Source of the DNA: Lachnospiraceae bacterium
GTDB taxonomy: Bacteria > Bacillota > Clostridia > Lachnospirales > Lachnospiraceae
Assembly: GCA_017934175.1 (NCBI GenBank)
Contig: JAGBKB010000065.1
Span: 1-64,000 of the forward strand
DNA length: 64,000 bases
Direction of reading: 5' to 3'
The notes under the pieces are model-generated. The model was not told the DNA's origin. It did no database searches and worked only from the letters and a program-made list of their open reading frames with translations. Position numbers and translations under genes: made by a program. Positions 44,748-54,111 of this stretch are shown here, one piece after another; the stretch's first letter is position 1; each line of letters starts with the position of its first letter.

Positions 44748-44802
44748 GCACCTATACCAACTTATATATTAAGTATAATCTATTTAATATGCATAAATTT
44801 GG

Positions 44803-44836
44803 ACATAAAAAAAGATGGTCTAAAACCATCTTTTTT
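44803..44836 (-). terminator. Terminator of the aldolase gene
   Basis: AAAGATGGT pairs with ACCATCTTT around a short loop, with T runs on the minus strand after the stem. A-rich sequence on the other flank makes it partly bidirectional. Confidence 0.85.
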
Positions 44837-44841
44837 ATATC

Positions 44842-45651
44842 TTATTTCATTGAGAATACTGCCATTGCCTCTTCTATATCTTTTTTTATCGCATCTACTA
44901 CAATCTTAGTCATCTTTGAGAATGTAAATACTTCACTATTAGCAAGATAATCTTGAACTTCCTTTATACCAGCATTTGAGAAATAATTAATCTTTCTAAC
45001 TCCACATTCTATAGCCCTTCTTATGTCTTCTTTAGGTAATGTTCCGGCACCGTGTAAAACTAATGGGAGATTAGTTTTTTCAGAAATTTCCTTTAATAAA
45101 TTAAAGTTGAGTTGTTGCTTTGCAGTAGTGCTATGAGTATTACCAACTGATGGTGCAAGTGCGTCTATATCTACTTCTCTAATAAACTTCATAAGTTGCT
45201 CTACATCTGTAATTGTAGATGCCTCACTCTTATGTCCACCAACAAATCCAAAACTTGCTTCAATATTTGCATTTGCAGACTTTGCAAGTGACACAACTTC
45301 TTTTCCCATTTTTACATTTTCTTCAAATGGTAAATCAGCACCATCATACATAACTGCAGTAAAGCCCATCTTTAAACCTGTTTTAATATAGTCTGTATCT
45401 TTGCAGTGGTCAAGCATAGGACATATATCAACTTTTGCCTTTTTTGCTAATTCAATGATAACTGGTCCCATATACTTTAGTGGTACTTCATCTTCATAAG
45501 TAGCAGAATGTTTAATTATAACTGGTTCGCCTCTTTTCTCTGCCACTTCTATAATTGCTCTAAGTATTTCAAATGTTGTCGCTGTAAATGCTCCTACTCC
45601 TCTATTTTTTCTTGTAGCCTCTTCAAGAATTGGATTTAATTTCTGAATCAT
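44842..45651 (-). CDS. Class II (zinc) ketose-bisphosphate aldolase family protein
   Basis: 269 aa TIM-barrel aldolase: VGAFTATTFEILRAIIEVAEKRGEPVII, then CPMLDHCKD with catalytic/zinc Asp81-His82, GFTAVMYDGADLPFEEN, APSVGNTHST, LVLHGAGTLPKEDIRRAIECGVRKINY. The zinc and phosphate loops match the FbaA/GatY/KbaY group but with altered residues (LDHC, NTHST, LHGAG instead of LDHG, GTxHG, LHGGSG). The exact substrate (fructose- or tagatose-bisphosphate or another sugar) is open. The length is closer to GatY/KbaY. Confidence 0.9.
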   Translation of the reverse strand: MIQKLNPILEEATRKNRGVGAFTATTFEILRAIIEVAEKRGEPVIIKHSATYEDEVPLKYMGPVIIELAKKAKVDICPMLDHCKDTDYIKTGLKMGFTAVMYDGADLPFEENVKMGKEVVSLAKSANANIEASFGFVGGHKSEASTITDVEQLMKFIREVDIDALAPSVGNTHSTTAKQQLNFNLLKEISEKTNLPLVLHGAGTLPKEDIRRAIECGVRKINYFSNAGIKEVQDYLANSEVFTFSKMTKIVVDAIKKDIEEAMAVFSMK

Positions 45652-45673
45652 TTTAATTACCTCCCAAAATTAT

Positions 45674-46084
45674 TTATAAATATTTTCTTACTTGTTCTGC
45701 CATTTCTTCTGTAACAGATGGGTCATCTTCATGTGGGCTCCAAAGACTCACTTCATCTACACTATATCTTGGTATAAGATGTAAATGATAATGTGCAACA
45801 GTTTGTCCAGCAAGTCTACCATTGTTTTGAATTATATTGTAATCTGTAAAACCATGAACCTTTTTCATAGCCTCTATAATTTTTTTTGCAAGAATTAAAA
45901 TTTTAGATAACTTCTCATCACTTAAGTCTGACATAGTTGTAGCATGCTCCTTTGGAACAATAAGCACATGTCCCTTTGTTGCAGGAGCGATATCAAGCAT
46001 CGCTAAAAAATCACCATCCTCATAAATTTTCTTTGATGGAATCTCATTATTCAATATTTTACAAAAAATGCAATTACTATCCAT
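45674..46084 (-). CDS. hit: HIT-family hydrolase
   Basis: 136 aa histidine-triad protein. The catalytic motif is HYHLHLIPR (H98, H100, H102), and N-terminal Cys5/Cys8 (CIFCKI) fit the zinc site of this subgroup. HIT enzymes cleave nucleoside phosphoramidates or dinucleotides. Located between a 3D-domain protein and the aldolase; 22 nt upstream of the aldolase ATG. Confidence 0.95.
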   Translation of the reverse strand: MDSNCIFCKILNNEIPSKKIYEDGDFLAMLDIAPATKGHVLIVPKEHATTMSDLSDEKLSKILILAKKIIEAMKKVHGFTDYNIIQNNGRLAGQTVAHYHLHLIPRYSVDEVSLWSPHEDDPSVTEEMAEQVRKYL

Positions 46085-46099
46085 GTTATCCCTCCTACA

Positions 46100-46687
46100 T
46101 TATTTTTTTATCATTTCTGAATTAGTACTTACTACATAAGGCTCTGCAATATAGACATTGCCATATGCCCTACCATAATGAGTGACAAGTACTGCTAACT
46201 CATGTGTTGGTCTATATATATCTAAATGATTATTTTTAACTCCTCCACCTCTATCTTCAACTACATACACTCCATCATACACTTGACCATCTTTCCCTAC
46301 TGCATCTTCAAGTATTATAACTGTTCCTTTTGGTAGAACTTTCCAATCAGATGCTATAGTATGATTCTCGCGAACCTTCTTTCCACTTGCTGTGAGTCCT
46401 GTTCCACTTCCACATTTATTACAAGCACAGTACCCGGAGAGTGAAAACTTTCCTTTTGCTTCACCTTTTATGTATGCTATGCCATCGTGAATATATATAT
46501 TGCTACCTGTTGCTACATTTATAACAGCATTGTCAACAATTCTTGTTTGTTCTTTTTTATCATCTTGAAAGCCAGGTCCTTCATTATTTGAATATATATA
46601 TTTAGCATTTATAATAGTAATTAAGTTTGCTATTATGAGTAGTACAACTATAAAAAGTAATAGTAATATTTTTTTATTATTTTTCAT
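46100..46687 (-). CDS. 3D-domain (double-psi barrel) protein, membrane-anchored
   Basis: 195 aa. One N-terminal membrane helix (about residues 6-28), then a linker to 80, then a 3D domain: GYCACNKCGSGTGLTASGKKV, LPKGTVIILEDAV, VVEDRGGGVKNNHLDIY with the conserved Asp residues. Such domains occur in cell-wall hydrolases like YuiC/MltA-type lytic enzymes. Two close Cys pairs (CAC, KC) at about 87-92 may bind metal or form a disulfide. It is exported and probably acts on peptidoglycan. Confidence 0.87.
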   Translation of the reverse strand: MKNNKKILLLLFIVVLLIIANLITIINAKYIYSNNEGPGFQDDKKEQTRIVDNAVINVATGSNIYIHDGIAYIKGEAKGKFSLSGYCACNKCGSGTGLTASGKKVRENHTIASDWKVLPKGTVIILEDAVGKDGQVYDGVYVVEDRGGGVKNNHLDIYRPTHELAVLVTHYGRAYGNVYIAEPYVVSTNSEMIKK

Positions 46688-46699
46688 ATATAAATTATA

Positions 46700-47296
46700 T
46701 CATAATATATAATTTATTGCTATACCTAAAATTGCCCCTAAAATAATGATTTTTATTGAAGAAATCTTCTTTTTTATAATTTTATCAAATAAAAACATGA
46801 CCATAACTATTAAAAACGCTATAATAAAGTACTTCAATATATATTTTAATTGGCTATAATTTGGGCTTGATGACATAACAGGTTTAATATATGGATATAT
46901 ATTTGAAACAAACATAGTTGCACCAACTGCCATAATTGTCCCAACTATACAAGGTCTTATAGTAGATAGAGCAAATTTTACATTCTCATTATCTATATAT
47001 TTTTTAAAGTATTTAACAAATATAAGTATAATGACAAATGCTGGTAAGACTTCACATATAGTTGCAATAATTCCTCCTACTAACCCTCCTATCTCATTAC
47101 CTACAAATGTTGCAAGATTTATTGCAATAGGTCCAGGTGTACTTTCAGATATTGCTATAAAGTTTTCAAGCATTTCAATACTTAAAACACTATATTTTTC
47201 TGCTATATCCTTAACCATAGGAATAGTAGTATAGCCACCGCCAAAACTGAATAGCCCAATCATTAAAAAATCGTAAAATATGTTTAAATAAATCAT
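46700..47296 (-). CDS. Chromate-type transporter half (ChrA family), downstream subunit
   Basis: 198 aa, about six membrane helices. N-terminal motif FLMIGLFSFGGGYTTIPMV and FIAISESTPGPIAINLATFVG are the ChrA signature. Short-chain ChrA proteins work as pairs, and the upstream gene is the other half with a 4-nt overlap. Real substrate may be another anion. The two halves probably sit in opposite orientation in the membrane. Confidence 0.9.
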   Translation of the reverse strand: MIYLNIFYDFLMIGLFSFGGGYTTIPMVKDIAEKYSVLSIEMLENFIAISESTPGPIAINLATFVGNEIGGLVGGIIATICEVLPAFVIILIFVKYFKKYIDNENVKFALSTIRPCIVGTIMAVGATMFVSNIYPYIKPVMSSSPNYSQLKYILKYFIIAFLIVMVMFLFDKIIKKKISSIKIIILGAILGIAINYIL

Positions 47297-47859
47297 ATAA
47301 CTTTCATACTCCTTAATACTGATAATATAATACCAAGGAGTATGGCTATAAATACTAATATCATTGTGCTAATATTTAAACCGAGTAAATCAGTTGCTAC
47401 CATTACTATTAAAAATACTACAAATAAGGCTATGGTCAGTGCTTTATGTTGTGAATTCTTAACTTCTGTTTTAATTAAATTATATGCCGTTTTTATTATT
47501 ATTATTGATACAGCAATTCTAATTCCAAAAAAAGCATTGGAGATAATCTCTATATGTAAAAAATCTTTAATAAAATACGATATAATACTTATAACAATAA
47601 TTGAAGGCAATATAACACCAACAGTAGCAAGAATTGCTCCAAGTAATTTCCCTTTTATATAACCAGTGTATGTAGCCATATTTATTGCAATAGGTCCAGG
47701 TGTACTTTCTGCTATAGCAAGAAGATTTAAAAATTCTTCATTGTCAAGCCACTTTTTTCTCTCTACACATTCATCTTGCACAACTGAAATCATTGCATAG
47801 CCACCACCAATAGTAAAAAGTCCAATTTTAAAAAATGTTATAAATAATTCGAATATCAT
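47293..47859 (-). CDS. Chromate-type transporter half (ChrA family), upstream subunit
   Basis: Start taken at the ATG at 47859, 1 nt after the guaA-like stop, rather than an in-frame TTG inside that gene. 188 aa with about six helices. KIGLFTIGGGYAMISVVQDECVERKKW and LLAIAESTPGPIAINMATYTGY match the ChrA family signature. Ends overlapping the next half gene. Confidence 0.9.
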   Translation of the reverse strand: MIFELFITFFKIGLFTIGGGYAMISVVQDECVERKKWLDNEEFLNLLAIAESTPGPIAINMATYTGYIKGKLLGAILATVGVILPSIIVISIISYFIKDFLHIEIISNAFFGIRIAVSIIIIKTAYNLIKTEVKNSQHKALTIALFVVFLIVMVATDLLGLNISTMILVFIAILLGIILSVLRSMKVI

Positions 47860-47860
47860 T

Positions 47861-48853
47861 TTATTCCCATTCAATAGTTGCTATAGGTTTTGGTGATAAA
47901 TCATATAAAACCCTATTTATTCCACTAACTTCTTTTGTGATACGCTCTGTAATAAGTTTTAATACTGCATATGGTATTTCTGGCACAGTGGCAGTTACTG
48001 CATCAACAGTATCAACACATCTAATTACAGCAGGCCATCCCATAATTCTTTTTCCATCTTTTATACCTGTAGATTTTATATCGGGCACAGTTACAAAATA
48101 CTGCCAAGGGGTAGGTTTTAATTTACCTATCTCTTCTCTAACTATATAATCAGCCTCACGAAGTGCATTTAATCTATCTCTTGTAATGCTACCTGTACAT
48201 CTAACTCCAAGTCCTGGTCCTGGGAAAGGTTGGCGATATACCATATAATCAGGAAGCCCAAGTGCACTTCCTACCATTCTCACTTCATCCTTATATAATA
48301 ACTTAACAGGTTCCACTAATTCAAATGTCACCCCTTCAGGAAGTCCACCAACATTGTGATGTGCTTTAACTCCATCAGATTCTAATATATCTGGATAAAT
48401 AGTGCCCTGTGCTAAAAACTTATAACTTCCATCACTTGCAAGTTTCCTTGCCTCTTCATCAAATACATCTATAAACTCTTTACCTATAATTTTCCTTTTT
48501 GTTTCAGGGTCTGACACATCTTTTAATTTATCTAAAAACCTATCAGTTGCATCTACATATATTAAGTCCGCACCTAATTCTTCTTTAAAAACCTTAATGA
48601 CTTGTTCAGGTTCATTCTTTCTTAAAAGTCCATGATTTACATGTATACAAGTAAGATTTTTACCTATTGCTTTTATAAGGAGTGCTGCAGTTACTGATGA
48701 ATCTACTCCACCTGAAAGTGCGAGTAGCACCTTTCCATCTCCAATTTGCTTTTTTAAAGCCGCAACCTGCTCACTTATAAATGTTTCAGCAAGATTCTTT
48801 GAATTAATTCTTGCCATACTTTCTGGTCTTGTGTTTTCTTTTGATATAGCCAT
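47861..48853 (-). CDS. guaA: GMP synthase ATP-pyrophosphatase subunit, no glutaminase domain
   Basis: Start at the ATG at 48853, 4 nt after AAAGGAGG; an earlier frame has poorer support. 330 aa: a short lead, then the ATP-PPase P-loop LLALSGGVDSSV (about 41-52) and the C-terminal dimerisation domain ending LSPKPIATIEWE, as in bacterial GuaA. The enzyme aminates XMP to GMP. The N-terminal class I glutaminase (about 190 aa in usual GuaA, about 515 aa total) is missing and no glutaminase gene adjoins it. It either works with free ammonia or with a separate subunit elsewhere, as in archaea. Confidence 0.93.
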   Translation of the reverse strand: MAISKENTRPESMARINSKNLAETFISEQVAALKKQIGDGKVLLALSGGVDSSVTAALLIKAIGKNLTCIHVNHGLLRKNEPEQVIKVFKEELGADLIYVDATDRFLDKLKDVSDPETKRKIIGKEFIDVFDEEARKLASDGSYKFLAQGTIYPDILESDGVKAHHNVGGLPEGVTFELVEPVKLLYKDEVRMVGSALGLPDYMVYRQPFPGPGLGVRCTGSITRDRLNALREADYIVREEIGKLKPTPWQYFVTVPDIKSTGIKDGKRIMGWPAVIRCVDTVDAVTATVPEIPYAVLKLITERITKEVSGINRVLYDLSPKPIATIEWE

Positions 48854-48863
48854 ATTTCCTCCT

Positions 48864-50438
48864 TTATAAAACTTCATATGTGTTTGTTGCTAAATTTTCA
48901 TATAGTATAATAGTATTGTTTCCTATATCATCTATTGGTATCTCACTCACATCTTCAACAATAATGATTTTTTTACCTACATTATTTTTATCATATATCT
49001 TAAATATATATTCAGCATAAAACTCATTCATATCAAAATACTTTTTTACTATATATATCTTTTTATTGTTAATCACTTCATCTAAACCATATTTACCAAT
49101 AGTATTATCATATATAGAATTAACTCTACTCATATCCATAAAACAATATATTTTGTCATAGTTTTTTCTATATGTAATCTCTACAGGAAGTCTACTTACA
49201 AATATCAATATCATTAATAGACATATTACAATTTTAGATAATAAATTATTTACACAGTTCATTATATAGGAACTCATATAGGACAAATATATGATTGAAA
49301 TTGTAAAGCTTACATAGACAAATCTCATTTCAACCCTTATCGTAACACTTGACGCCCCAATACACATTGCTATAAATGATAAAAATATTAAGTCTGAAAC
49401 ATAATTCAAATAATTATCATTATTTTTATGTTCTTTTACATCTTTATTAAAAAATATATTTTTTGTTTTAAATATAAAATAACATATGATAAATAATGAA
49501 ATAATACCTATAGAAGCATAAGTTGCTATTTTGATATTATTATCAACTATATCTCTAAATGCAATGCCAACTAAATGTTCAGGGCCTATATTGATTCCAA
49601 AAATAAATGCTACTTGTGTGAAACAATATTCTATGCACTGAATTAAACTAAATGTATTTTCCACATAGGTTCCACCTGTACCAGCAGGCATAACTTTCCC
49701 TATTGCAATATATCGTATATAGCATATAAATAATATTAGAACTATAAGCATTGCTAAACTTATAATTTTTCTTCTATTTATGAATTTATTGTCATTATCT
49801 TGTGATAAGAGCACTGCCATAGATATAGGAACTGCAAGTCCCAAAAACCTCTCATGCGTAAAGACAATGAGTAAATACATAATATAAAGTATAACTGTGT
49901 TAATTACATTGTTCTTTTTATTATCTACTTCAATATTATCACTATTATAATTTTTTATTATATTTAATAATTTTAAACAGAAAAACAGTATTATCAATGA
50001 GAAAAATAAAGAAGTTGTTTCAAGATTTCCTATTCCTTGCCCTATTTGATAATAAGATAAATGAGATATTAAATATAATGAAGAAAAAATAATTGCAATT
50101 ATTCTACCTGTTCTTAATCGTTTTATAAAATGATAAATAAATATTGCAACTAAACTATTATATAACTTATTAAAAATAATTATTTTAGATGGGTCAGTAT
50201 CTATAATCACATACATAATATACTGTATAGTTTCAAATATAGGTCTATATCTACTTGTTTCATAAAACTTAAAAGCAAATTCATAAAGATTTAGTCCTCT
50301 AAACCATGACCAATGATATAAATCATCCATATATAGTGCTTTCATAACTATATCTTTATTCATATAAAAACATAAGCATATTAATAAAGCACCTACGATT
50401 ACATATTCTATTAGATTTTTAAAAATCTTTTTAACCAT
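48864..50438 (-). CDS. Polytopic membrane protein, GT-C glycosyltransferase-like
   Basis: 524 aa with about ten to twelve hydrophobic helices. After the first helix the loop YMDDLYHWSWFRGLNLYEFAF has an Asp-Asp typical of GT-C lipid-linked glycosyltransferases. A C-terminal soluble part of about 100 residues (NKKIYIVKKYFDMNEFYAEYIF) follows the last helix. The family is not certain. It ends 11 nt before the GMP synthase ATG, possibly cotranscribed. Low GC makes helix boundaries approximate. Confidence 0.65.
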   Translation of the reverse strand: MVKKIFKNLIEYVIVGALLICLCFYMNKDIVMKALYMDDLYHWSWFRGLNLYEFAFKFYETSRYRPIFETIQYIMYVIIDTDPSKIIIFNKLYNSLVAIFIYHFIKRLRTGRIIAIIFSSLYLISHLSYYQIGQGIGNLETTSLFFSLIILFFCLKLLNIIKNYNSDNIEVDNKKNNVINTVILYIMYLLIVFTHERFLGLAVPISMAVLLSQDNDNKFINRRKIISLAMLIVLILFICYIRYIAIGKVMPAGTGGTYVENTFSLIQCIEYCFTQVAFIFGINIGPEHLVGIAFRDIVDNNIKIATYASIGIISLFIICYFIFKTKNIFFNKDVKEHKNNDNYLNYVSDLIFLSFIAMCIGASSVTIRVEMRFVYVSFTISIIYLSYMSSYIMNCVNNLLSKIVICLLMILIFVSRLPVEITYRKNYDKIYCFMDMSRVNSIYDNTIGKYGLDEVINNKKIYIVKKYFDMNEFYAEYIFKIYDKNNVGKKIIIVEDVSEIPIDDIGNNTIILYENLATNTYEVL

Positions 50439-50469
50439 AATAATTATATTTTTTATGCAATTATAAAAA

Positions 50470-51330
50470 TTAATAATTCTTCCTTATATTTAGCAAATAA
50501 TATTCCCAAGCACCAATAACAATAGCATATTCTGAATCATTTACAAAAGTAACTTTATTTCCTGTATAATTTGCAATAGTTTCTATGTTTTCTCTAACAT
50601 AACTATCGCCAACCATAGTTCCTATATATATAATATCACCATCTTTATACAATGTTTTTACCAAAAGCGCAATATTTTCAAGTATCATATTGAGCACTGC
50701 TGCAATATAGTCTTCAGATTTTGCTGCCTTATATATTGCGGCAAAATTAGCCGCAGTTATATCTTTTGTCATATTAAGTATATTATCTTTACTTATGTCT
50801 CCAATCAGCAAATCTACATTATTTCTATTACCTTTTTTAGCCATATCAATTAAATTATTAAAACTTATTGTCGCATCATTTTTATCATTTATATTTGTAA
50901 GTATCGCTTTACCAAGTCCAACTAATGTTCCTCCTCCAAGACCTGTTCCACCAAGTCTTACAGTTTCTTTCATATCACTATATACAATAGTTGTTCCTGT
51001 TCCTATAGATACAATTATTCCTTTTTCACTTTGTGATAATAAAAGACCTCCATATGCAATAGCATCAAACTCATTTACTTTTATAATATCTATGCCTTTA
51101 TATTTATCAGTTAAATATGAACTACCTGTTCCTGTCACTACAATTTTATCTATTTCATCTATAACAATATTATATTTCTCAATTATATTATAAATAAATA
51201 AGGCAAAGTCAGTTGTTTTAATTCTTACTTTGCCAATTAATTCAATATTTGTTTCATCTTTATTTTCAGCAATCTTAAGTATAATTGCTTTTTGGTTTGT
51301 ACTTCCTAAATCTGCTGCAATAGTATACAT
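50470..51330 (-). CDS. coaW: Type II pantothenate kinase (CoaW-like)
   Basis: 286 aa, ASKHA fold: ADLGSTNQKAI at the start, IVSIGTGTTIVYSD (phosphate 2 loop), and the family signature LGGTGLGGGTLVGLGK. The later VDLLIGDI and KTLYKDGDIIYIGTMVGDS also fit. It phosphorylates pantothenate in the first step of CoA synthesis, and the type II form resists CoA feedback. It is 2 nt after potC, where a potD gene would be expected. A BadF-type activator is the main alternative but fits less well. Confidence 0.85.
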   Translation of the reverse strand: MYTIAADLGSTNQKAIILKIAENKDETNIELIGKVRIKTTDFALFIYNIIEKYNIVIDEIDKIVVTGTGSSYLTDKYKGIDIIKVNEFDAIAYGGLLLSQSEKGIIVSIGTGTTIVYSDMKETVRLGGTGLGGGTLVGLGKAILTNINDKNDATISFNNLIDMAKKGNRNNVDLLIGDISKDNILNMTKDITAANFAAIYKAAKSEDYIAAVLNMILENIALLVKTLYKDGDIIYIGTMVGDSYVRENIETIANYTGNKVTFVNDSEYAIVIGAWEYYLLNIRKNY

Positions 51331-51332
51331 TG

Positions 51333-52106
51333 TTACTCCTTCTCTCTATTTGCAACAAAATTAGTTATAATTAAAACTACTAACACTGCTACAAACATAA
51401 TACTCGACAACGCATACAATGATGGATTTAAACCTCTCTTAACCTGTGCATATACAAGTGTAGATATAGTATTTATTCCTGCTCCCCTTGTAAAATGAGT
51501 TATAATAAAATCATCAAGACTCATAGTAACTGCAAGCATAAAGCCACTAACTACTCCTGGCATAATCTCTGGCAAAACTACCTTAAAAAATGCCTGTCGA
51601 CTCGTAGCGCCAAGGTCTCTTGCTGCTTCATACTCATATCTTGATGAACCTTTAAGTTTTGGCAAAACTGATAATATAACATATGGTATGTTAAATGTGA
51701 TATGTGATATAAGCACTGTCCCAAATGATAGTGATATTCCAAAAGTTATAAAGCATAGCATTAATGAAATACCAGTAGCAACATCTGCATTTAACATAGG
51801 GATGTTAGTTATACTCAAGTAAATTGTTCTTGTCCTCCGTGGCATATTACTTATAGCAACTGCTGCCATTGTACCTATAACTACAGCAACAAGTGAAGAT
51901 ATAAGCGCTATAAGAATAGTATTTTGAAGAGCCGAAACAATATTTCTATCAGAGAACATTTGTTGATACCATTTTAACGAAAATCCAGTAAAATTAACTC
52001 TTGACTTTGAAGCATTAAAAGAAAGAACTACCATAACTATTATTGGAATATATGTAAAAAGTAGTATTAATGTCAAATATGAATGTTTTAAAATCTTTCT
52101 CATCAT
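51333..52106 (-). CDS. potC: Spermidine/putrescine ABC transporter permease PotC
   Basis: 257 aa, six helices, starting with HSYLTLILLFTYIPIIVMVVLSFN. EAA loop RYEYEAARDLGATSRQAFFKVVLPEIMPG and AVTMSLDDFIITHFTRG are PotC-typical. Overlaps potB by 4 nt. With PotA and PotB it imports polyamines. The binding protein gene potD is not beside it. Confidence 0.94.
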   Translation of the reverse strand: MMRKILKHSYLTLILLFTYIPIIVMVVLSFNASKSRVNFTGFSLKWYQQMFSDRNIVSALQNTILIALISSLVAVVIGTMAAVAISNMPRRTRTIYLSITNIPMLNADVATGISLMLCFITFGISLSFGTVLISHITFNIPYVILSVLPKLKGSSRYEYEAARDLGATSRQAFFKVVLPEIMPGVVSGFMLAVTMSLDDFIITHFTRGAGINTISTLVYAQVKRGLNPSLYALSSIMFVAVLVVLIITNFVANREKE

Positions 52107-52930
52107 ATAATTATTGAATCCTCATCTTTATCTGTCCACTTATTGGTGATTCCCATTACTACAAATATAAATATTATAAGCACAAGCGAAAGTCCTGAAC
52201 CTAAATGCCAATTTGATGTAGTCAAAAACTCTTGTTCTATTACATTTCCTATCAACAAGTAAAGTCCTCCACCAAGCATAAATGAGATTGCTACAGTAGT
52301 AAGTGATGGTATAAATACCATAGTTATTCCTGATACCATACCTGGTATACTAAGAGGAAAAATAACTCTTGTAAACACTTGTAGTTCATTTGCCCCCAAA
52401 TCTCTCGCTCCATTTAATGTATCATCATTAATTTTCATAAGTGAATTATATAATGGCAAAATCATAAAAGGCAAAAAATCATATACCATACCAAGTATTA
52501 TTGCAGTTTCAGTATTGACAATATTTATATTAGGTAATTTTAGATAAGTTAATATTAAATTTATAACACCTTTTTTCTCAATAAGTGTAAGCCAAGCATA
52601 TATTCTTAAAAGCCCATTCATCCACATTGGCAATATAAATATATATACAATAAATGATGATTTTTTAGTTTTGCTGTTTCTAAAAATCAGTGCTATAGGA
52701 TATGCTAAAATTATACAGATTAATGTACTTATAAATGCTAATTTAAATGCCTTTAAAAAACTTCTAAAATGTATAGGATTGAAAAAACTAATTACATTAT
52801 CAAGTGTAAATACATTTTTGTCATTTGTAAGTCCATAATAAACAACAAATATAAGGGGTATTATTATAAATCCTACCATCCATATTGTATATGGTGCTGC
52901 TATTAATTTGTTTCTACTTTTACTATTCAC
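52103..52930 (-). CDS. potB: Spermidine/putrescine ABC transporter permease PotB
   Basis: 275 aa, six helices. Coupling loop DTLNGARDLGANELQVFTRVIFPLSIPG and SLTTVAISFMLGGG match PotB. It overlaps potA by 1 nt and potC by 4 nt, a tightly coupled operon. Confidence 0.94.
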   Translation of the reverse strand: MNSKSRNKLIAAPYTIWMVGFIIIPLIFVVYYGLTNDKNVFTLDNVISFFNPIHFRSFLKAFKLAFISTLICIILAYPIALIFRNSKTKKSSFIVYIFILPMWMNGLLRIYAWLTLIEKKGVINLILTYLKLPNINIVNTETAIILGMVYDFLPFMILPLYNSLMKINDDTLNGARDLGANELQVFTRVIFPLSIPGMVSGITMVFIPSLTTVAISFMLGGGLYLLIGNVIEQEFLTTSNWHLGSGLSLVLIIFIFVVMGITNKWTDKDEDSIII

Positions 52931-54027
52931 TATTCTTCTGCCTCATCATCTATAGGGTCAATGGCTGCCTCATCTTCTGAAGTTGGTTTATTCATAATCT
53001 GTATATTTTCTGGGGCAACATATATTCCCACTTCTTTTCCAGGCTCATGTAGACTGGTTGAATGTACTAACCATTCTTTTCCATCATCAGTCACACAAAG
53101 CATCTCATACATTTCACCTTTAAATATAACATGTGTCATTCTTCCATGTAATATTGCTTTTTCATCATTAGGTTCAACTATTATTACATCTTCTGGTCTT
53201 ATAACTATATCAACAGGTTTATTCTTACCAAATCCTGCATCAACACATTTAAATTTTTTACCAACTATTTCAACCACATAATCATCAATCATTATGCCAT
53301 CTACTATATTACTATCTCCAATAAAAGTTGCCACAAACGCATTTTCTGGTTCATTATATATTTGCTCTGGTGTTCCCATCTGCTGTATATACCCTTGGTT
53401 CATAACGACAATAGTATCTGACATAGTAAGTGCTTCTTCTTGGTCATGAGTTACATATATAAATGTTATGCCAAGTTCATTTTTAAGTCTTATAAGTTCA
53501 TACTGCATTTCTTGGCGAAGTTTTAAATCAAGTGCTCCAAGTGGTTCATCAAGCAATAATAATTTAGGTTCATTAACTATTGCTCTTGCTATCGCTATTC
53601 TTTGCTGTTGTCCACCTGATAAAGCATTTATGTCTCTCTTTTCATATCCTTCAAGATTTACAAGTTTTAATGCATATTTAATCTTATCATCTATATAACT
53701 TTTACTTTTCTTTTTAATTTTTAATCCGAATGCTATATTATCAGCAACATTCATATGTGGAAAAAGTGCATACTTTTGAAAAACAGTATTTAGTTGCCTT
53801 TTTTCTGGTGGCAAATGAGTAATATCTTTACCATCAAAAAAAACTTGCCCCTTATCCGGAATTAAGAAACCACCTATCATCCTAAGTGTAGTAGTTTTCC
53901 CGCATCCAGAAGGTCCAAGTAATGTAACAAAAGAATTCTCTTTAATTGATAAATTTAAATCATCAATTACCATTTCACCATCAAAATATTTGGTGATATT
54001 AACTAAATCAATTAATTTGTTTTCCAA
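52930..54027 (-). CDS. potA: Spermidine/putrescine ABC transporter ATPase PotA
   Basis: 365 aa, TTG start with GAGAGG 10 nt upstream. An ATG 5 nt further upstream is out of frame. Walker A GPSGCGKT (38-45), LSGGQQQR signature, [16 protein letters not shown]-loop VTHDQEE, and a C-terminal TOBE domain ([13 protein letters not shown]). An acidic tail ends the protein. First gene of potABC. Upstream lies a GGAAC-TTAT-GTTCC palindrome and a promoter. Confidence 0.95.
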   Translation of the reverse strand: MENKLIDLVNITKYFDGEMVIDDLNLSIKENSFVTLLGPSGCGKTTTLRMIGGFLIPDKGQVFFDGKDITHLPPEKRQLNTVFQKYALFPHMNVADNIAFGLKIKKKSKSYIDDKIKYALKLVNLEGYEKRDINALSGGQQQRIAIARAIVNEPKLLLLDEPLGALDLKLRQEMQYELIRLKNELGITFIYVTHDQEEALTMSDTIVVMNQGYIQQMGTPEQIYNEPENAFVATFIGDSNIVDGIMIDDYVVEIVGKKFKCVDAGFGKNKPVDIVIRPEDVIIVEPNDEKAILHGRMTHVIFKGEMYEMLCVTDDGKEWLVHSTSLHEPGKEVGIYVAPENIQIMNKPTSEDEAAIDPIDDEAEE

Positions 54028-54045
54028 CTCATATTTACCTCTCAG

Positions 54046-54108
54046 GGAACATAAGTTCCTTCCTTCATTAAAGTCGATAGAGTATAATTATATATTATAT
54101 TTAATCAA
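54046..54108 (-). promoter_or_regulatory. Promoter and palindrome upstream of potABC
   Basis: TTGATT (54103-54108) and TATACT (54081-54086) with a 16-bp spacer, followed by GGAAC-ATAA-GTTCC (54046-54059) close to the ribosome site. The palindrome could be an operator or an RNA hairpin controlling translation. Confidence 0.55.
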
Positions 54109-54111
54109 TAA

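Noticed and set aside
44672..44800. LexA (SOS) box in front of recA
   Set aside because: No GAAC-N4-GTTC palindrome lies near the promoter.
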